DNA from: Stratiolaelaps scimitus
Taxonomy: Eukaryota; Arthropoda; Arachnida; Mesostigmata; Laelapidae
Direction of reading: 5' to 3'
Assembly (NCBI GenBank): GCA_019614645.1
Contig: JABWDB010000035.1
Span: 2,418,001-2,482,000, forward strand
DNA: 64,000 nucleotides
The first letter of the stretch is position 1. The number at the start of each line of letters is the position of its first letter. The notes beneath the pieces were generated by a model. It made no database searches. It was not told the DNA's origin and saw nothing but the letters and a program-made list of their open reading frames with translations. The position numbers and the translations under genes are program-made. Positions 35,410-47,152 of the stretch are shown here, one piece after another.

Positions 35410-35813
35410 ACTTGTTCTCACTCTTGGCAGAAGTGTACGTAGAGTCAGTTGTTACCAAGGGCAACATTTAACAGGTCGCGCATGAACTCTCCCATTATAT
35501 CATACTTAGATACAGTTCTCAATCAATTGAACGATTCATCGATGGCGTTGCTCTTGCGCACGCACTATCTTCATATAATAGTATCGGCTGTGCCGGTGTA
35601 ACTCTCGTAGGCCTGGATGGCCGTTCCGGACCGGCCACCACTGCCTGCACTAATGGCAGATAACACGCTACATACGAGACGCTGGCGTACCGACGGACTG
35701 GCTGAGGCGGCATGGATGGGGCTCTCATCTCCTCTATAGCCTCATTTGCAAAGAGCTCGACGGGAGCGTACATCTCGGATCAACCCCTCGGTAAACAGAA
35801 GCGCCAGCGATAG

Positions 35814-35861
35814 ACACCACCACCACCACCAAGCATGTTGCTGCTGCTGCTGCTGCTGCTT
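35814..35861. repeat. Adjacent (CAC)n and (TGC)n tracts
   Basis: A CAC run is followed within five bases by an eight-unit TGC/CTG run. Together they translate as His and Cys runs in one frame. Confidence 0.92.
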
Positions 35862-36626
35862 TTATTCCACGAGTTCGCTCAGGGACCTGTGTTCGCACGA
35901 TGCGCAGGCGCAGAACCCTCGCCCCGACGCCGCCGGGGGTGGCGTGGCAGGTTCGGGCGTTAGGGAGAGAAGAGAGAGAAAGAGCGGAGAGCGATCTGAG
36001 GTAAATTCAGGAAGGGCAAAAAGGCAGAGACACCGGCTGCAGGATGCGCACCTGCTCGCATCGTGTTTGTTGACAGCATTGTGGACTAGCATTGTGACTA
36101 ACGGGTCGAAGCGCGAGCTTACCCTAACCGACGCCAACTGTCGGGTCATGGTACAGGCTCTGGGTCAACGCGATTGTGCCGGCTACAGCCCCCGTGCGCC
36201 GTGGAGACGCCACGAAGGCACCCACCCTCCTCAGTTAGCGGTTGGCTGGCGTCGTCGGCGGCGGTGGCGGTGCCGTCGGCTGATGAGAATGGGTTGACCG
36301 GTATGAAACAAGCCCCTGCTTGAGCTTCGACTGCGATGGCTCGTGGATGATCATAAATAAGCGAGATAAACAGAAGAATTGACGCTACGTGTTTACTCCA
36401 CGCTCTATGAAGCAGCAACCGCGACGAGCGTGGAATCAGTGTTTCAGGTGTTTGCTTCTTAAGTGTGGATGGGTGGCTTAACAACGGCTGTGAATTTCAC
36501 TACGTTGTTATTATAAACGCCGTATAAATGAAACACGATGCTGCACGGCCATGGGCACTATGGATGGCTAGGAGACACGTAGGTGTGCGGGCTCGATTGT
36601 CACCGTTGCACATTTGCATTTGACGG

Positions 36627-36697
36627 GGTTGTCCGTCTTATGAGGCAATGCTGAAGGCAGTACCGTGGACGTTAATATGAGGCAGTCCGTAAAATTT
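36627..36697 (-). repeat. Dispersed short repeat, copy 3
   Basis: Read on the minus strand it carries CGGACTG, TTAACGTCCACGGTACTGCC, TCAGCATTGCC and TAAGACGGAC in the shared order. It lies about 125 bases beyond the stop codon of the mariner remnant at 36.8-37.5 kb, outside the transposase frame. Confidence 0.62.
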
Positions 36698-36821
36698 ACT
36701 TAGATATGCATCGTCGTATTTAGATCATAATAGCTTGATGGATAAGTTCGTTTGGTTTGCTTTTTCACATTATGAACAGTGGTACACAGTGGTCGCAATT
36801 CGCCTGAATTAATAAGACAAA

Positions 36822-37481
36822 TTAATTTATTGGATATTTGCCGTCACTTACTACGACGTTCTCCCAACGCTTTCAACCAACCAATTTATGATTAGTCCCT
36901 TCTCGCTAGAGATTACCAAGTGTAGTGTTGAATTCGTTCTCGATCCAATTTTCGAGACGGTCCATTGCCAAATTTTAAGTTCCGAATTTCATTTACCAGT
37001 GATGACGGATACTGTCGAAATTGTCAGTCGAGGTTGTCGCAGGGCGGCTTTAACGACTTTTTCAATGTGTGCTCCGGAGTTATCGTGGAGAACGATGAGT
37101 TGGACTTGAGAAATTCCGTGCAGGAATCAGCAGTCATGGAGATGGTGCTAGCTGCCCGGATGGGATGTTGAGCGGCAACAAAAGCTGAGGTCCCTCAGGC
37201 TCTTCGCTTAGCTCATCTGGCAATCAAGCTCCTAATTTTTTAGTAAATCTCATAGATTCAAGATGACTGGAGATAGTCTTCTTCTGTGTGTTGGTCGGCC
37301 GGAGCAGCGCGCATCCTCCAGTTCTAGGATCTGCCATCTCTGAGATTAGCAAACCACGTCTCAAAGGCCCTTTATCTATAGAGTTCTCGCCGTACTCAGA
37401 CACACAAATGCAATCCAGGGCCATTTCACTAGGTCTTTGACCTCGTCGAAAGGTGAATTAGAATAGATGTCGAAAATGCAC
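36822..37481 (-). mobile_element. mariner transposon remnant, internally deleted (copy B)
   Basis: On the minus strand the sequence aligns with the mariner copy at 51.1-52.2 kb. The N-terminal part reads HFRHLF with RGQRPSE. A helix-turn-helix part follows with TISSHLESMRFTKKLGA and LPDELSEEPEG. After a deletion near 37.1 kb come VLHDNSGAHIEKV (the HDN catalytic box) and a C-terminus KRWENVVVSDGKYPIN with its stop. The TGDE box bearing the first catalytic Asp is missing through the deletion, and there are further stops and frameshifts. Transposase of this family cuts at TA sites; this copy cannot be active. No terminal inverted repeats are recognised. Confidence 0.8.
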
Positions 37482-37660
37482 CTTTTTTTTCCCACCTCGG
37501 AACATCCATCTTAGCAGCGTGAGGTCGAGATAAATGTTCGTTTACGTCACAAGAAGTTATGCAGGAGAGAAGGCGCCGTCAAATCGTACTTCGAAGTACA
37601 CGAACGAACTATGCATCAACCTCATATTTATAACAGCAAGTAAAACGAGGCTGTTCATCT

Positions 37661-37713
37661 CGCGGCGGCGGCGGCGGTGGTGACGGCTTAAATCTAAAAT
37701 AATAATAATAATA
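37661..37713. repeat. (CGG)n and (AAT)n tracts
   Basis: A CGG run (37661-37680) and an AAT run (37698-37713) are separated by about 17 bases. Confidence 0.9.
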
Positions 37714-37934
37714 ACGCGGTAAGTCCGACCTCTTGCGCAAGTCAAAGGAAATCCTGGGGTCAACCGAGATATGCTAATTTTAAGAGAACCTACTGCAAGC
37801 ATTAAATTTTCACATAAATGGCTGATCTGAATGCTGTCTATGAGCCCTCGTGATCTATGTTATATGTGTAAACAATTCTTTATCATGCCCAGACCCTTCA
37901 TTTCTTCTTGGAGTACCTTTTCGCAAGCCACATT

Positions 37935-37966
37935 ATAATATATATATATATATATGTGTGTGTGTA
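37935..37966. repeat. (TA)n(TG)n microsatellite
   Basis: A TA array passes to TG units, the same pattern as at 16.75 and 17.20 kb. Confidence 0.92.
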
Positions 37967-38406
37967 TGTGCAAATCGTTTGCTAATTAGAGTCTCGGCTG
38001 GTGGCAGCAATCCGAATATGGTAGCATTCCACCTCTCTCATGGTTGTTATAGAGGTGGGTAACAACGCCCTGAGATGGGCCCGCCACCTCCACTCAACGA
38101 AATGAGTTGTGCTTAAGCCACTTACGAGGTACACAGACTTTGAGCGACAGCCCGTTAATCAGGGCTGTTTGCCGCTGGAGAATTGAGTGAGTTCGCGTCA
38201 TCTGCACACGAGGACCCACGATGCAAGCGCCGCTGCAAGAGCGGCCCGCCTCGGACCTACTGGGTGGAGATATTCGGCCGAAAGCTAGTCACCAGTCAGC
38301 CAAAACTCAGTTGAACTCATTGTAGGTGCAATGAAATGCGTTATGCTCACATGTGGACGTATGAACACCGTTAAGGGATTCGCCACAATTATTAAATGGA
38401 AGGGAA

Positions 38407-38469
38407 AAGGTGTTCCACCTTAAGGAGGTGTTTGTACCTGTAGGTGATGTAGACATCAATTATTGATGT
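38407..38469. repeat. Two short hairpins with repeated AGGTG words
   Basis: AAGGTG-TTC-CACCTT (38407-38421) is a perfect 6-bp stem with a three-base loop. ACATCAAT-T-ATTGATGT (38453-38469) is a perfect 8-bp odd palindrome. Two more AGGTG words lie between them. The clustering may be chance or a binding-site array. Confidence 0.6.
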
Positions 38470-38624
38470 TACATTGTTATCTTATTTTAGATGCCTTCTC
38501 TGACGAATATTGCGAATTACTGTTATCTGGCGAGTATAACGATACCATAGGATAATTGCATTCTTATACAAATAATAGGTAGTTTGAATGTACGGTTTAT
38601 GTTTCCTTGTCTTGCAGATATGCA

Positions 38625-38630
<6 letters not shown>

Positions 38631-38671
<41 letters not shown>
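38631..38671. repeat. (TA)n array
   Basis: This is about 40 bases of uninterrupted TA. Confidence 0.94.
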
Positions 38672-38672
<1 letters not shown>

Positions 38673-39209
38673 TATGTTCATCACCTTTTTGTATATTACA
38701 AATGTCTATTATAAATATGTTCACACATTGTCATACATCATACAACCTAGGCAAACAAGGGAATACAGGCCTGTTTATTTCCCAATGGGCCAATGGGTTT
38801 TCGATCCGAGCAGAATTATACCAATATATGCTCTCCCATATTCCTTGGCCTTCAATTGCTCTTACAGGCATTTATTACAGACAAACATTACCTGAAAAGC
38901 ACAACAATAACAACAACAAAGAACACGTTCGTTATTAATAGTACATATTTTATAGAATAACTATACTTCTTCTGGTATGAACTTATTGCAATAACACATA
39001 CGCAGCAGTTGTTCATTCACATTTCGTTATTTGGTGACGACATCGGCAATGTCCGACTGAAGCCTCTCCCTCATCGAGCAACGTACTTCATTTCTACATG
39101 ATTATAGCGTACGATAACCCCTGAATGCCCTTATCTGACCCGTCTATACACACGTTCGAGTGGGATCCGAGGCTGGCAGAGATAGATTCAAGGTTACAGC
39201 TTGACCTCG

Positions 39210-39240
<31 letters not shown>

Positions 39241-39262
39241 CATATATATGTATGTATATGTA
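39210..39262. repeat. (TA)n array with TG variants
   Basis: This is about 50 bases of TA with AATA, CA and TGTA interruptions. Confidence 0.92.
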
Positions 39263-39933
39263 TACGTTTATGCTTCATTAACATTTTGACTGCGCGAAGT
39301 GCTTCACCTCGATTTCCCATGTGTACAAATGAGCTCGCTATTATATCACTGCATACATTAGCGCTAAAAATGCATTGAATATTATAGAGGTAACAGATGA
39401 AGGTGTCTTCGATCTTCTCCTTCGATGAGCCCCTCCCTGCAGCACTATCGGCCTGTTGCGCCGAAGCCTCAACGCGTAAGCAAATTGGCGCCGCACTCAT
39501 AGATGTACAACTAATGTACAGGTGCGGGTCCGCGAACTCCCCTCTACTCGTGTGTTCTCGAACTCGGATCGTGTCCAAATGACGCTCACCCGTATATATA
39601 CATGCACACACACATGAAGCCTCCATACGGCGACGCAGTGGCCCTAGAATCGCTGCTGGTGCTGTCGTGGCGTGGCCGTCGCCAATCGCGGAGAGCTTCC
39701 GACGCTTAAATCAGCGGTGGGCGTACCTCGGTTCGTCCGTTCGTCCGGCGTCTGGGTTCGTCGGCTCCCTCTGCTCCGCTTCCATAGCGTTCAGTGTCAG
39801 TCGGGCGCTAGCGCCTACGTAAAACAGCGGCACGAGCCGCGGTGGCTGACGACAAGACGAGGTGCGGAATAATGGATGATCCATCTCCTATGTCTCAGGA
39901 GACACGAGGAGATCGGACAGGAAGATCGGACGT

Positions 39934-39962
39934 GGGGGGGCAGCTGGGGGGTCGGGGGGGGG
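39934..39962 (+). other. G-quadruplex-type motif (plus strand)
   Basis: G-runs of 7, 6 and 9 residues are separated by CAGCT and TC. The longer runs can each supply two tracts, so a four-tract fold is possible. Confidence 0.65.
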
Positions 39963-40158
39963 AGATGCGGCGAGGCTACAACTCGACGAGCATGAGGATG
40001 AGAGAACATGGAGGATTCCACAGCTACACGAAGAGGAAAGAACCGAATCGCGGGTCGAAATACGGCCGGTCCTGGCAAGAGGGAACAATGAGCGAGGAGG
40101 CTCTTACCCAGACACGGGCACACTTCGGGCATGAGCCAGGCTCGAGACGACAATGACG

Positions 40159-40218
40159 TCGGTGGTAGCCGTGGTGGTAGCGGTGGTGGTGGTGGTGGTC
40201 GCGGCGGCGGCCGCGACC
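40159..40218. repeat. (GGT)n/(GGC)n tract ending in a GC hairpin
   Basis: GGT units pass into GGC units. The end forms a perfect 9-bp stem GGTCGCGGC/GCCGCGACC around GGCG (40197-40218). Confidence 0.85.
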
Positions 40219-42967
40219 ATAGGAAGCATGAAATAGGCGGGCCACAGGGAAAATTCCCTCAGAAGGCGGAGGAGAACACACGAAGGGACGGGGCAGATGG
40301 GGCGAAGGCAAACGAAGCCGCTGCAGCTCGAGATATTTTGATCATTTTAATGGGCCACATTTCGTGCGATGGCACTCCCCTCTTTTGGGACCTTTAGCTA
40401 TCCGACGATGCTGATGGTTGGACGGAGGAAAGATTCTGCCATATCTCGTCCGCGCTATATGTCGTAACGGAGGAGAGCATTCGACGCTGTGGCGATGTGC
40501 TGCGCATCGGGCAGCGGCGGATACCGGCATACTACAGGCGGCAGTCGGCTCTCCTGCCGCACGAAGAACCCCGAGGGAACGCGCGAGTGGATGTCCACAA
40601 ACCGAGACTGAGAGAACAGGGGGCGAACCAGCCAGAGAAGCAGCTGGCCCTAGGGATTGAGCTGTCCCCTCAGGCCATATTTCGATCACCTTGACTCTTG
40701 TCGACTGCTAGTTCCAACAAGACCTTTATCCGATCCTATCCGGCCGCCGCTGCCGTCTGCGTCCACTCGCCGCCCTTGGCTTGTGAGACACGCTAGCGGC
40801 GGGATCTGGATTGTGGAGGAACAGATGTTGGTTATGTCCCCAATTGAGAGTCGTGTAGTCCTCACGTGCAGGTTGCAGATAATGCTACTGTATTTTGGTT
40901 GGCTCGAACCGAGAACCGCCGCTTTGAAGTGACCGCTGACTAGCTTTGCATGTACTATACTGTATTGTTGAATAGATAAATAGAGCAAAGGTTACCGAAT
41001 CTATCGGAGATTTCCAGAGTCTTGTTATTATGATAATATATCATAGCACAGCGGACCCATCCAATCAATGTCATTCATCAACTTGCTTAGTACTTCGAGC
41101 CGGTTGATGCTGGGGACTGGTATCCAGGAGAAGATACTGCGTCGTAGCTAATTTTGAGGTCTGAGGTAACGTATGTAATCGAATTGCTACAGGTCGTAGA
41201 AGCTAAAAAAAATAGATCGTTACCTATTATTGGTTTGACTATTTTTTCCCCTCGTTTTGCAGAGTGATCCACCAAAGTCTGAGCCAATTTCCAGTCCCTT
41301 AGGTTGGTTTAAGTAATAATAGGCTGCCTGCACACATCAACGAGCACATCACAAAGGGCTGGACAATTCAATTTACACAGGAAATTTACGATTTTTACCA
41401 TGTTGCAACGTTTACCTAACCCCAGCAAAGGCGACGCAAACACTCGGTGTGAGTTTTTATGATTGCCGCACTATCTCATTGTGCACCACACTCAGCTCTG
41501 TATAAGAGGTGTACACATATTGTGCTGAAAACAGCATATCTTTGCGAAAGATCACTGAACGGCCACCGGCATTGACATAATACAATTCCTTGAAATCACA
41601 AGTGAAGCCTTACAATAAAGGAATCGTATCATGTCTAACTTAATTGAATTCCATCGATGTCTACCGTCGAACCTCTCGATAACTAAGCGTCCATCCGTGA
41701 CCATTGTGGCTCGGCGCACTTCAGCGAGTTTTCAGAGCTGAATTGCAGGTACGTCCATATCCACAAATGAAGCTTTTTCTATTCTAACGCAAACAACCTA
41801 GCTATTGGAAGGTAGGCTCAATAGAACAAAACCGAAAGCCGCTAACCGCTACAAAAACGTATACCGTAGCCCTCCTTTTCGCTTCATTTTAATTTTACAT
41901 GCACGCCTCAGTGAAAGTGCTATATCGTACTATAGGGACACTCATATGGCGATACACCAATAATTGGACTCTTGCCATGATAACGTACGGCCATGACGGA
42001 TCTCAACAAAGCACGAATCAGCCACGAGTAAAAATCCTATCCACATCCGGACTTTGTTCGTCGTTAGCCTTCAGCGCGGCATGAACGGGACGACTTCATT
42101 ATCTGTTCCTGTCTGTTCGTGTGTACGTAGTCTACGTTGCTTTCTCGACATCGGTCGCTACGAGCGAAGGCTGCTCTCTCGTGTATCTATTCGTTTCGCT
42201 GTGCCATGCCTGAAAGCGAGTCAGTCCACCGTTCCACGTCCACTCGTCGGACAAACCAGAACTCGACGACGCAGTAGACGACGGCGGCGGTGGCGGCGGT
42301 CGGATGGCCGGAGGTAAAAGACAAGCCAGTGCGACGTATCCGCTACACCTACAGAGATATAGAAGGACAACAACAAGGGGAGCCGAAGGGAGCCGTAGGC
42401 TCGGCGAGCTGTTTCGAGAAGAAAGCCGACCCGGAGCACGAGCAGCGGTGGCTGAGAGGCTACCAGCTAATAACAAGTAGAACAAAACAGGACGAAGTCG
42501 CGGGAGGCACGATGTTAGTCGTGCCGAAGGTTGGTGCAAGCTGCACTATCACTGCTTTGCCAGCAGCAGCAGCACTCCCACGACTACTACTGCTACTACC
42601 ACCAGTAACCGCTACCTGACTGACCATCGCTTGGTACAATAGATAAGGAGAACGACTGACTGCTTACAGCCTTAGCTGGTCAAGGGAGAATGGAGGCAAC
42701 AGCGGTAACAGGGTGGCTCCGATAAAAAAGACAACACAGAAGAGAGAAAAAACCGAGGGGGAGACCGCGTTGCGAGGAGGAATAGAGAGCGAAAGAGAGA
42801 GAGATAGGCAGAGAGAGATGGGTAAGTCCGGCCTGCTGGGGAGCATTCGTACTATTCTTGGCCACCTCTGGCCGGTCGGAAAAAGAAGCCCTCCTGTAGA
42901 ACTACGGCACCGTTCTCCCCGCCGCGGTTCATTGGACACAGGAAGGCAGGGAGGCTGGCGGGTGAGC

Positions 42968-42982
42968 TGCTGCTGCTGCTGC
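42968..42982. repeat. (CTG)n tract
   Basis: This is a short uninterrupted CTG run. Confidence 0.88.
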
Positions 42983-43189
42983 TGGTCGTCGAACGGATAG
43001 CGGTGCCTGCCGTGTGCCTTGCCAGGTGGCTCGTGGTGGTTAGTTGGCTAGCTGACTGCTTGCCTCAGTACTGTTTTTGTGACTACGCCGCGCCGGTGTC
43101 TGCGACGCTGGAGCCATCTTCTCGCTGCTCTGGGAGAGAGGACGCTGGCCCTACTCGGCTTCTTCCGAGAAGAAAGACTCAGAGTAGCA

Positions 43190-43213
43190 GTAGCCGCAGC
43201 AGCAGCAGCAGGA
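43190..43213. repeat. (CAG)n tract
   Basis: This short CAG run is in the opposite sense to the CTG run about 200 bases upstream, so the two could pair as an imperfect stem. Confidence 0.88.
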
Positions 43214-44077
43214 AAAGATTGCTTTCCGCCTGCTGTTGTAGACGACGGACACCGAGGAGCCGCCCTTCGCTCGGCCGTCCATGCCACGGTATCGTACGGT
43301 AGCGTGCACCAGTTGGCCACATGCTTACTAGTCCATGCTTTCATGACCCCAAGCCCCCGACGGACAAGTCACTTTGGAATTGCTGTTGCTGCCGCTGCTA
43401 CGTGTATGCTGCATTCGCTTTGAGTTTCATCCTCTTTTTCGACGGACAAACCAGCTCCTCTTGGGTGGGCAGAGCGAGATCTCCGCATCTACTTCCAAAA
43501 GCAGAACCAAACGCAGAATACAACACTGTGGCCAGTATGCCAATGGGTTCCGCTGTTGGCTGACGTTGCTGGCTACAACTAGCAAAGAATACCCTCCTCC
43601 GCCTTCTGTTCGCGTCCACCTCTCGATCCCCTGGATTCCTTGCTTGCTTCTGATACAGATAAAGTGACAACCCCCTGAGCAGCACTGGCAGTAGCGGTCG
43701 CACGAGGAGGCTGGCTCACCATACTCGGCCCCGGCTTCCTCGTTCCTCTGCGAACTGCTTTGCTCGGCTTTGCTGGCCCACTCTCTGTCGGTTCGTCCAG
43801 AGAGCGCAAACCTTTATCCTATCGTTCGTTCGCTTACGATACGCACCCCCCACACACTTCACATACATGGAAGCTCTCCATCGCTGTGGCAATTCTATGT
43901 GCGCGCCCCTGCTAACCACCGACCCATTCCTTTGTGATGCTAAACACACGCACACACGGGCATCCAACGAGGGATGTGGGACAGGCGGGAATATAGGTGT
44001 ATGCGAGCGGAGCGAAGCGGTCGGCGATGTGTAGACTAAAAGTAGAAGATACAATGACAGGATCGTTGGCAAATTTA

Positions 44078-44109
44078 CCCCCGCCGCCCCGGCCACCCCC
44101 GCCAAGCCC
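44078..44109 (-). other. G-quadruplex-type motif (minus strand)
   Basis: On the minus strand G-tracts of 3, 5, 4 and 5 residues are separated by loops of 6, 5 and 4 bases. Confidence 0.7.
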
Positions 44110-44359
44110 ATGAACCCCACGTTGCCTCCCCGGACAGGCCCATTTTCTCCGGCCCCCACCAGTTGGGGACTCCATCGCGTCTCTCCATGGCCGCCCGTCG
44201 AGCTGAGCGTCACCAAAGCCGACGGGGTTGCTTCTTAGCGGTGAGGACGGTGACGGCGGGAAGGCTGTCTGTCTAATGGAGATTAACAGTGTACCAGCGA
44301 AGCGTTTGTACACCCCTCGCTTGGCCCACATCGCCTCCCAACGCTATCCCTGGCCGTTA

Positions 44360-44390
44360 TTGCTGCTGCTGCTCCTGCTGCTCCTGCTGA
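44360..44390. repeat. (CTG)n tract with CTC interruptions
   Basis: CTG units are interrupted regularly by CTC triplets. Confidence 0.88.
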
Positions 44391-44655
44391 TGTTGTCTGC
44401 CGCCTGACTCATCCCAGCGGATTCTATCGCCGTATTCACTCTCTCTTCCAGCGGGGGACTGCGGCGAGTCCTAACCAATCTTCGTTGGCTTCTTACTCTT
44501 GTTGGCTCCTCTCCAGACGTGGCGGTGATGCACTCCCCACGCGGTCGGTCTCCTGTCCAACTGGACATTTCACCAGCGGCCGCAGCAGGAGCACCAGCAG
44601 CCAAACGCAAAGAGTGAACCGTTGTCACTGTTGTAGAGGAATTTGCTGCTCGTTT

Positions 44656-44677
44656 TGCTGCTGCTGCTGCTGCCGCG
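44656..44677. repeat. (CTG)n tract
   Basis: This is a run of about six CTG units ahead of CCGCGG. Confidence 0.88.
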
Positions 44678-44809
44678 GCTGGCGATATACGGGTGCGGCT
44701 ACAGGGTTTTGCCTACTCGGAGCTGCCCTCGTTAATATACGAAGAACAGTAGCGCGCCCTAACGTGTACTTCGTACTCCCAGTGTATACAATGGCCATTT
44801 TAGATATCT

Positions 44810-44836
44810 CACTCTCTCTCTCTCTCCCTCTCTATC
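44810..44836. repeat. (CT)n microsatellite
   Basis: CT units are interrupted by CC and AT. Confidence 0.88.
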
Positions 44837-45732
44837 TATCTCTGCTAAATGCTGCTCTGCGTCAAAACATTTCGTTTAGAGCTCGAATATATATTTTGGA
44901 TTCTCCTCCCACTAGGCCCGGTGCTGTGAGGCGTATTATATTTACTCACTAATAAAATAAATGCGGCAGATGTACTTCAAACGTTTTCCTCTAATACAGT
45001 CGTCTTTTCTCCGGATGTTCTCGACTCGAAATGACATCTCTCTCTCTCTCACTCCCCTGCACTAAGCTCTGCACATTCTGACCAATTTCAACATCGCTGA
45101 GCCAAGTTGCCACGGCCATCTGCAGATAGCGCAGTGACTAAGTCTCCTTATTGCCTCCGCCATCTCGTGCTCACATCGCTAACCCATATACTTTGTGAGG
45201 TGGTGGTGCTGCAGTGCATAAATCTTCATTCGGCCTTTCGTCTCGAGCGCCCACCTTATACCGACGTCTTTCGTGTGCTAAATAAATCCCTGAGACACAA
45301 TGTGGTGGCTACAAGGACAAAAGGCCTACGGCGGGATGTCACGGTACTTTTTCCAGAATATTGAGCTATCTTAGCAGTCTTAACTTCTAGGTGCCTATCA
45401 GCTTATATACTTCACGAAAGGCGGGAGGTACCGCTGCTCTTCACAACACAGCATTATCAGGACAGTTATTAGGTGCCGGAAGCGTTTCTATATTTCAGCA
45501 ATTTAAACGCCGTACTTCCTGGAGTGAACGGTGCGAGCAAATGCAACAAGAGGTTTCTGCCTGGGTCAAACAGACGTCTTCACCGAGTTGACTCGTCGCT
45601 GCTATTTACCTATCTCTTGCCATTTACTGGCTCGATCTGGTCCCAGGAACAAGACAACTGGCCAAGCGAGCAAATACATACATTTGGAATAATCAAAATC
45701 AAACCTCGTCACGAAGCTCTATCGTTGGCAAT

Positions 45733-45751
45733 TATAATAATAATAATAATA
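45733..45751. repeat. (AAT)n microsatellite
   Basis: This is an AAT run of about six units. Confidence 0.9.
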
Positions 45752-46636
45752 GTGTAGCTGCACCATCATCTGAAACTTCAGTTCCAGATTAGTGATTATC
45801 GTTATCGATTTGTCCTAAGGTAACCGACACAGGTGGAACAGTTGCAATACAACTCGTTCTTACCCCCAGAAGACGACCAACCGGCCACACACGGACCCGT
45901 ACGGGCAAAGCTGCAGCAGGAGAATAACGTAGATATCAGTACCTTCTGCTGAGTATTCAATACGTAAGCTCCGGTTCACCCTTCCCGTTCAATTAGTCGT
46001 TGAACGGTCGGCTTTTCTGAAGAAAGTCTCTATCTCTTCCTCGGTCCCCCCCCCCCCGTTTTGCCCATCCCTAAAAGAAAGTCCTTCTTCAGTCGTCTCT
46101 CGCTTGCGCCGTCATTCGCATTATCGCCACAGCGGACGTCATTTCATATCTCTCTGAGGAAATCGACACACAGCCATCCGAAGGCAAGATAGAGCTAGCA
46201 GCGCCGGTAGAACCCGCTGCCACCGCCGCCGCCGCCGATGAGGACGACGATGACGCACGAATCGCAAAATGACGGAAGGGGACCAGGGACAGGTTTACCC
46301 GTCCAGTGCGCACACGCATAGAGAGGCACAGAGATACATAGTCGTCTTACACACATCGAAATCGACGAGTCTGTGCTAGGCTAGACAGTAACAGTGAATA
46401 AAGGTGGGATGCGTGGACGGGCCTTTTCGTACCAGCCTCAGCCTGCCTTCGAAATTAATAACTCTTCCTCGATCTTCTTCTTCTTACCCACTCTCGAGGG
46501 CAGCCGGCATGGCCGGCCTCGACTTTCCTCGCACTCAGTCGCGAGGAGTCGCTTGCTTCCACCGCACTGCCATCTGCTCATTTCCCTTTGTCGCCTTTTT
46601 CCTGTGTACGCGCTGCCGACGCGTATGGCGGCCGCC

Positions 46637-46653
46637 GCCCCCCCCCCCCCCCC
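46637..46653. repeat. Poly-C run
   Basis: This is a homopolymer C run of roughly seventeen bases between GCCGCCG and ACCGCC. Confidence 0.92.
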
Positions 46654-47091
46654 ACCGCCACACTATGGCGTCTCTTTTTCCCTCTTGTAGAACTAGTCGC
46701 TCGCTCGCGCGCGCGCGCCTCCTGCTGCTGGCTAGCCCAGCTATGTGTGTCTGCCGTTACAGCAGATTCCTCAGAGACCCTTCAATCTCGACGACGAAGA
46801 CGACAACGAAGTAGTAGAAGAGAACGAAGGAACCAAGGGGGAAGATGAAGGACACAAAGACCGCGCCCGTTTCCTCCTGTTCGGCTCTCTCTCTCTCTTT
46901 CTTTCTCGGCTTCTCTCTATCTCAGTCGGCAGCTCTACACACGTCTCCTATGTATTTCTGCCCTTTTCGGCCTCTTTTCGCCTGTCTCTTTGTGCCTCAT
47001 ATGACTGTCTGTCTGTCGGTCGGTCTCTGTCGCCCGAGGAGATTCAACGACGTAAAAGAAATGTCGCTCTCCTCGCTCACCCGCTCGCGTT

Positions 47092-47152
47092 ACTGCTGCT
47101 GCTGCTTCTTCTGTCGCTGCTGCTGCTACTGCGGCGGCTGCTGCTGCTGCTG
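47092..47152. repeat. (CTG)n tract, imperfect
   Basis: About 60 bases of CTG-type triplets with TTC and CGG interruptions are read as poly-Leu, poly-Cys or, on the minus strand, poly-Ala. Confidence 0.9.

Larger units (their letters stand above)
34371..36620. other. Non-coding stretch, GC-rich then AT-rich
   Basis: The region holds the C-rich tract at 34796-34830, a (GA)n run at 35.02 kb, a (TA)n run at 35.39 kb and the CAC/CTG tracts at 35.8 kb. A plus frame of 183 codons at 35.75-36.30 kb is carried by these repeats and I do not regard it as a gene. Confidence 0.4.
37482..39130. other. Non-coding stretch with repeats and small inverted repeats
   Basis: The stretch contains GGC, AAT and TA arrays and the hairpin pair at 38407-38469. 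No gene is recognised. Confidence 0.4.
39131..42040. other. Non-coding stretch, GC-rich centre
   Basis: It includes a TA array at 39.2 kb, a G-rich tract at 39.95 kb and a GGT/GGC tract with a GC hairpin at 40.2 kb. Frames of up to 160 codons overlap in both directions with no motif. AT-richer DNA from 40.95 to 42.0 kb shows nothing. Confidence 0.4.

Noticed and set aside
40890..40925. Minus-strand GGTTCGAGCC B-box word
   Set aside because: The flanking bases cannot form a T-arm and no tRNA-like head precedes it.
42132..42539. Minus frame with a signal-peptide-like start
   Set aside because: It begins at TTG rather than ATG, and the following sequence is Pro/Ser-rich low-complexity DNA.
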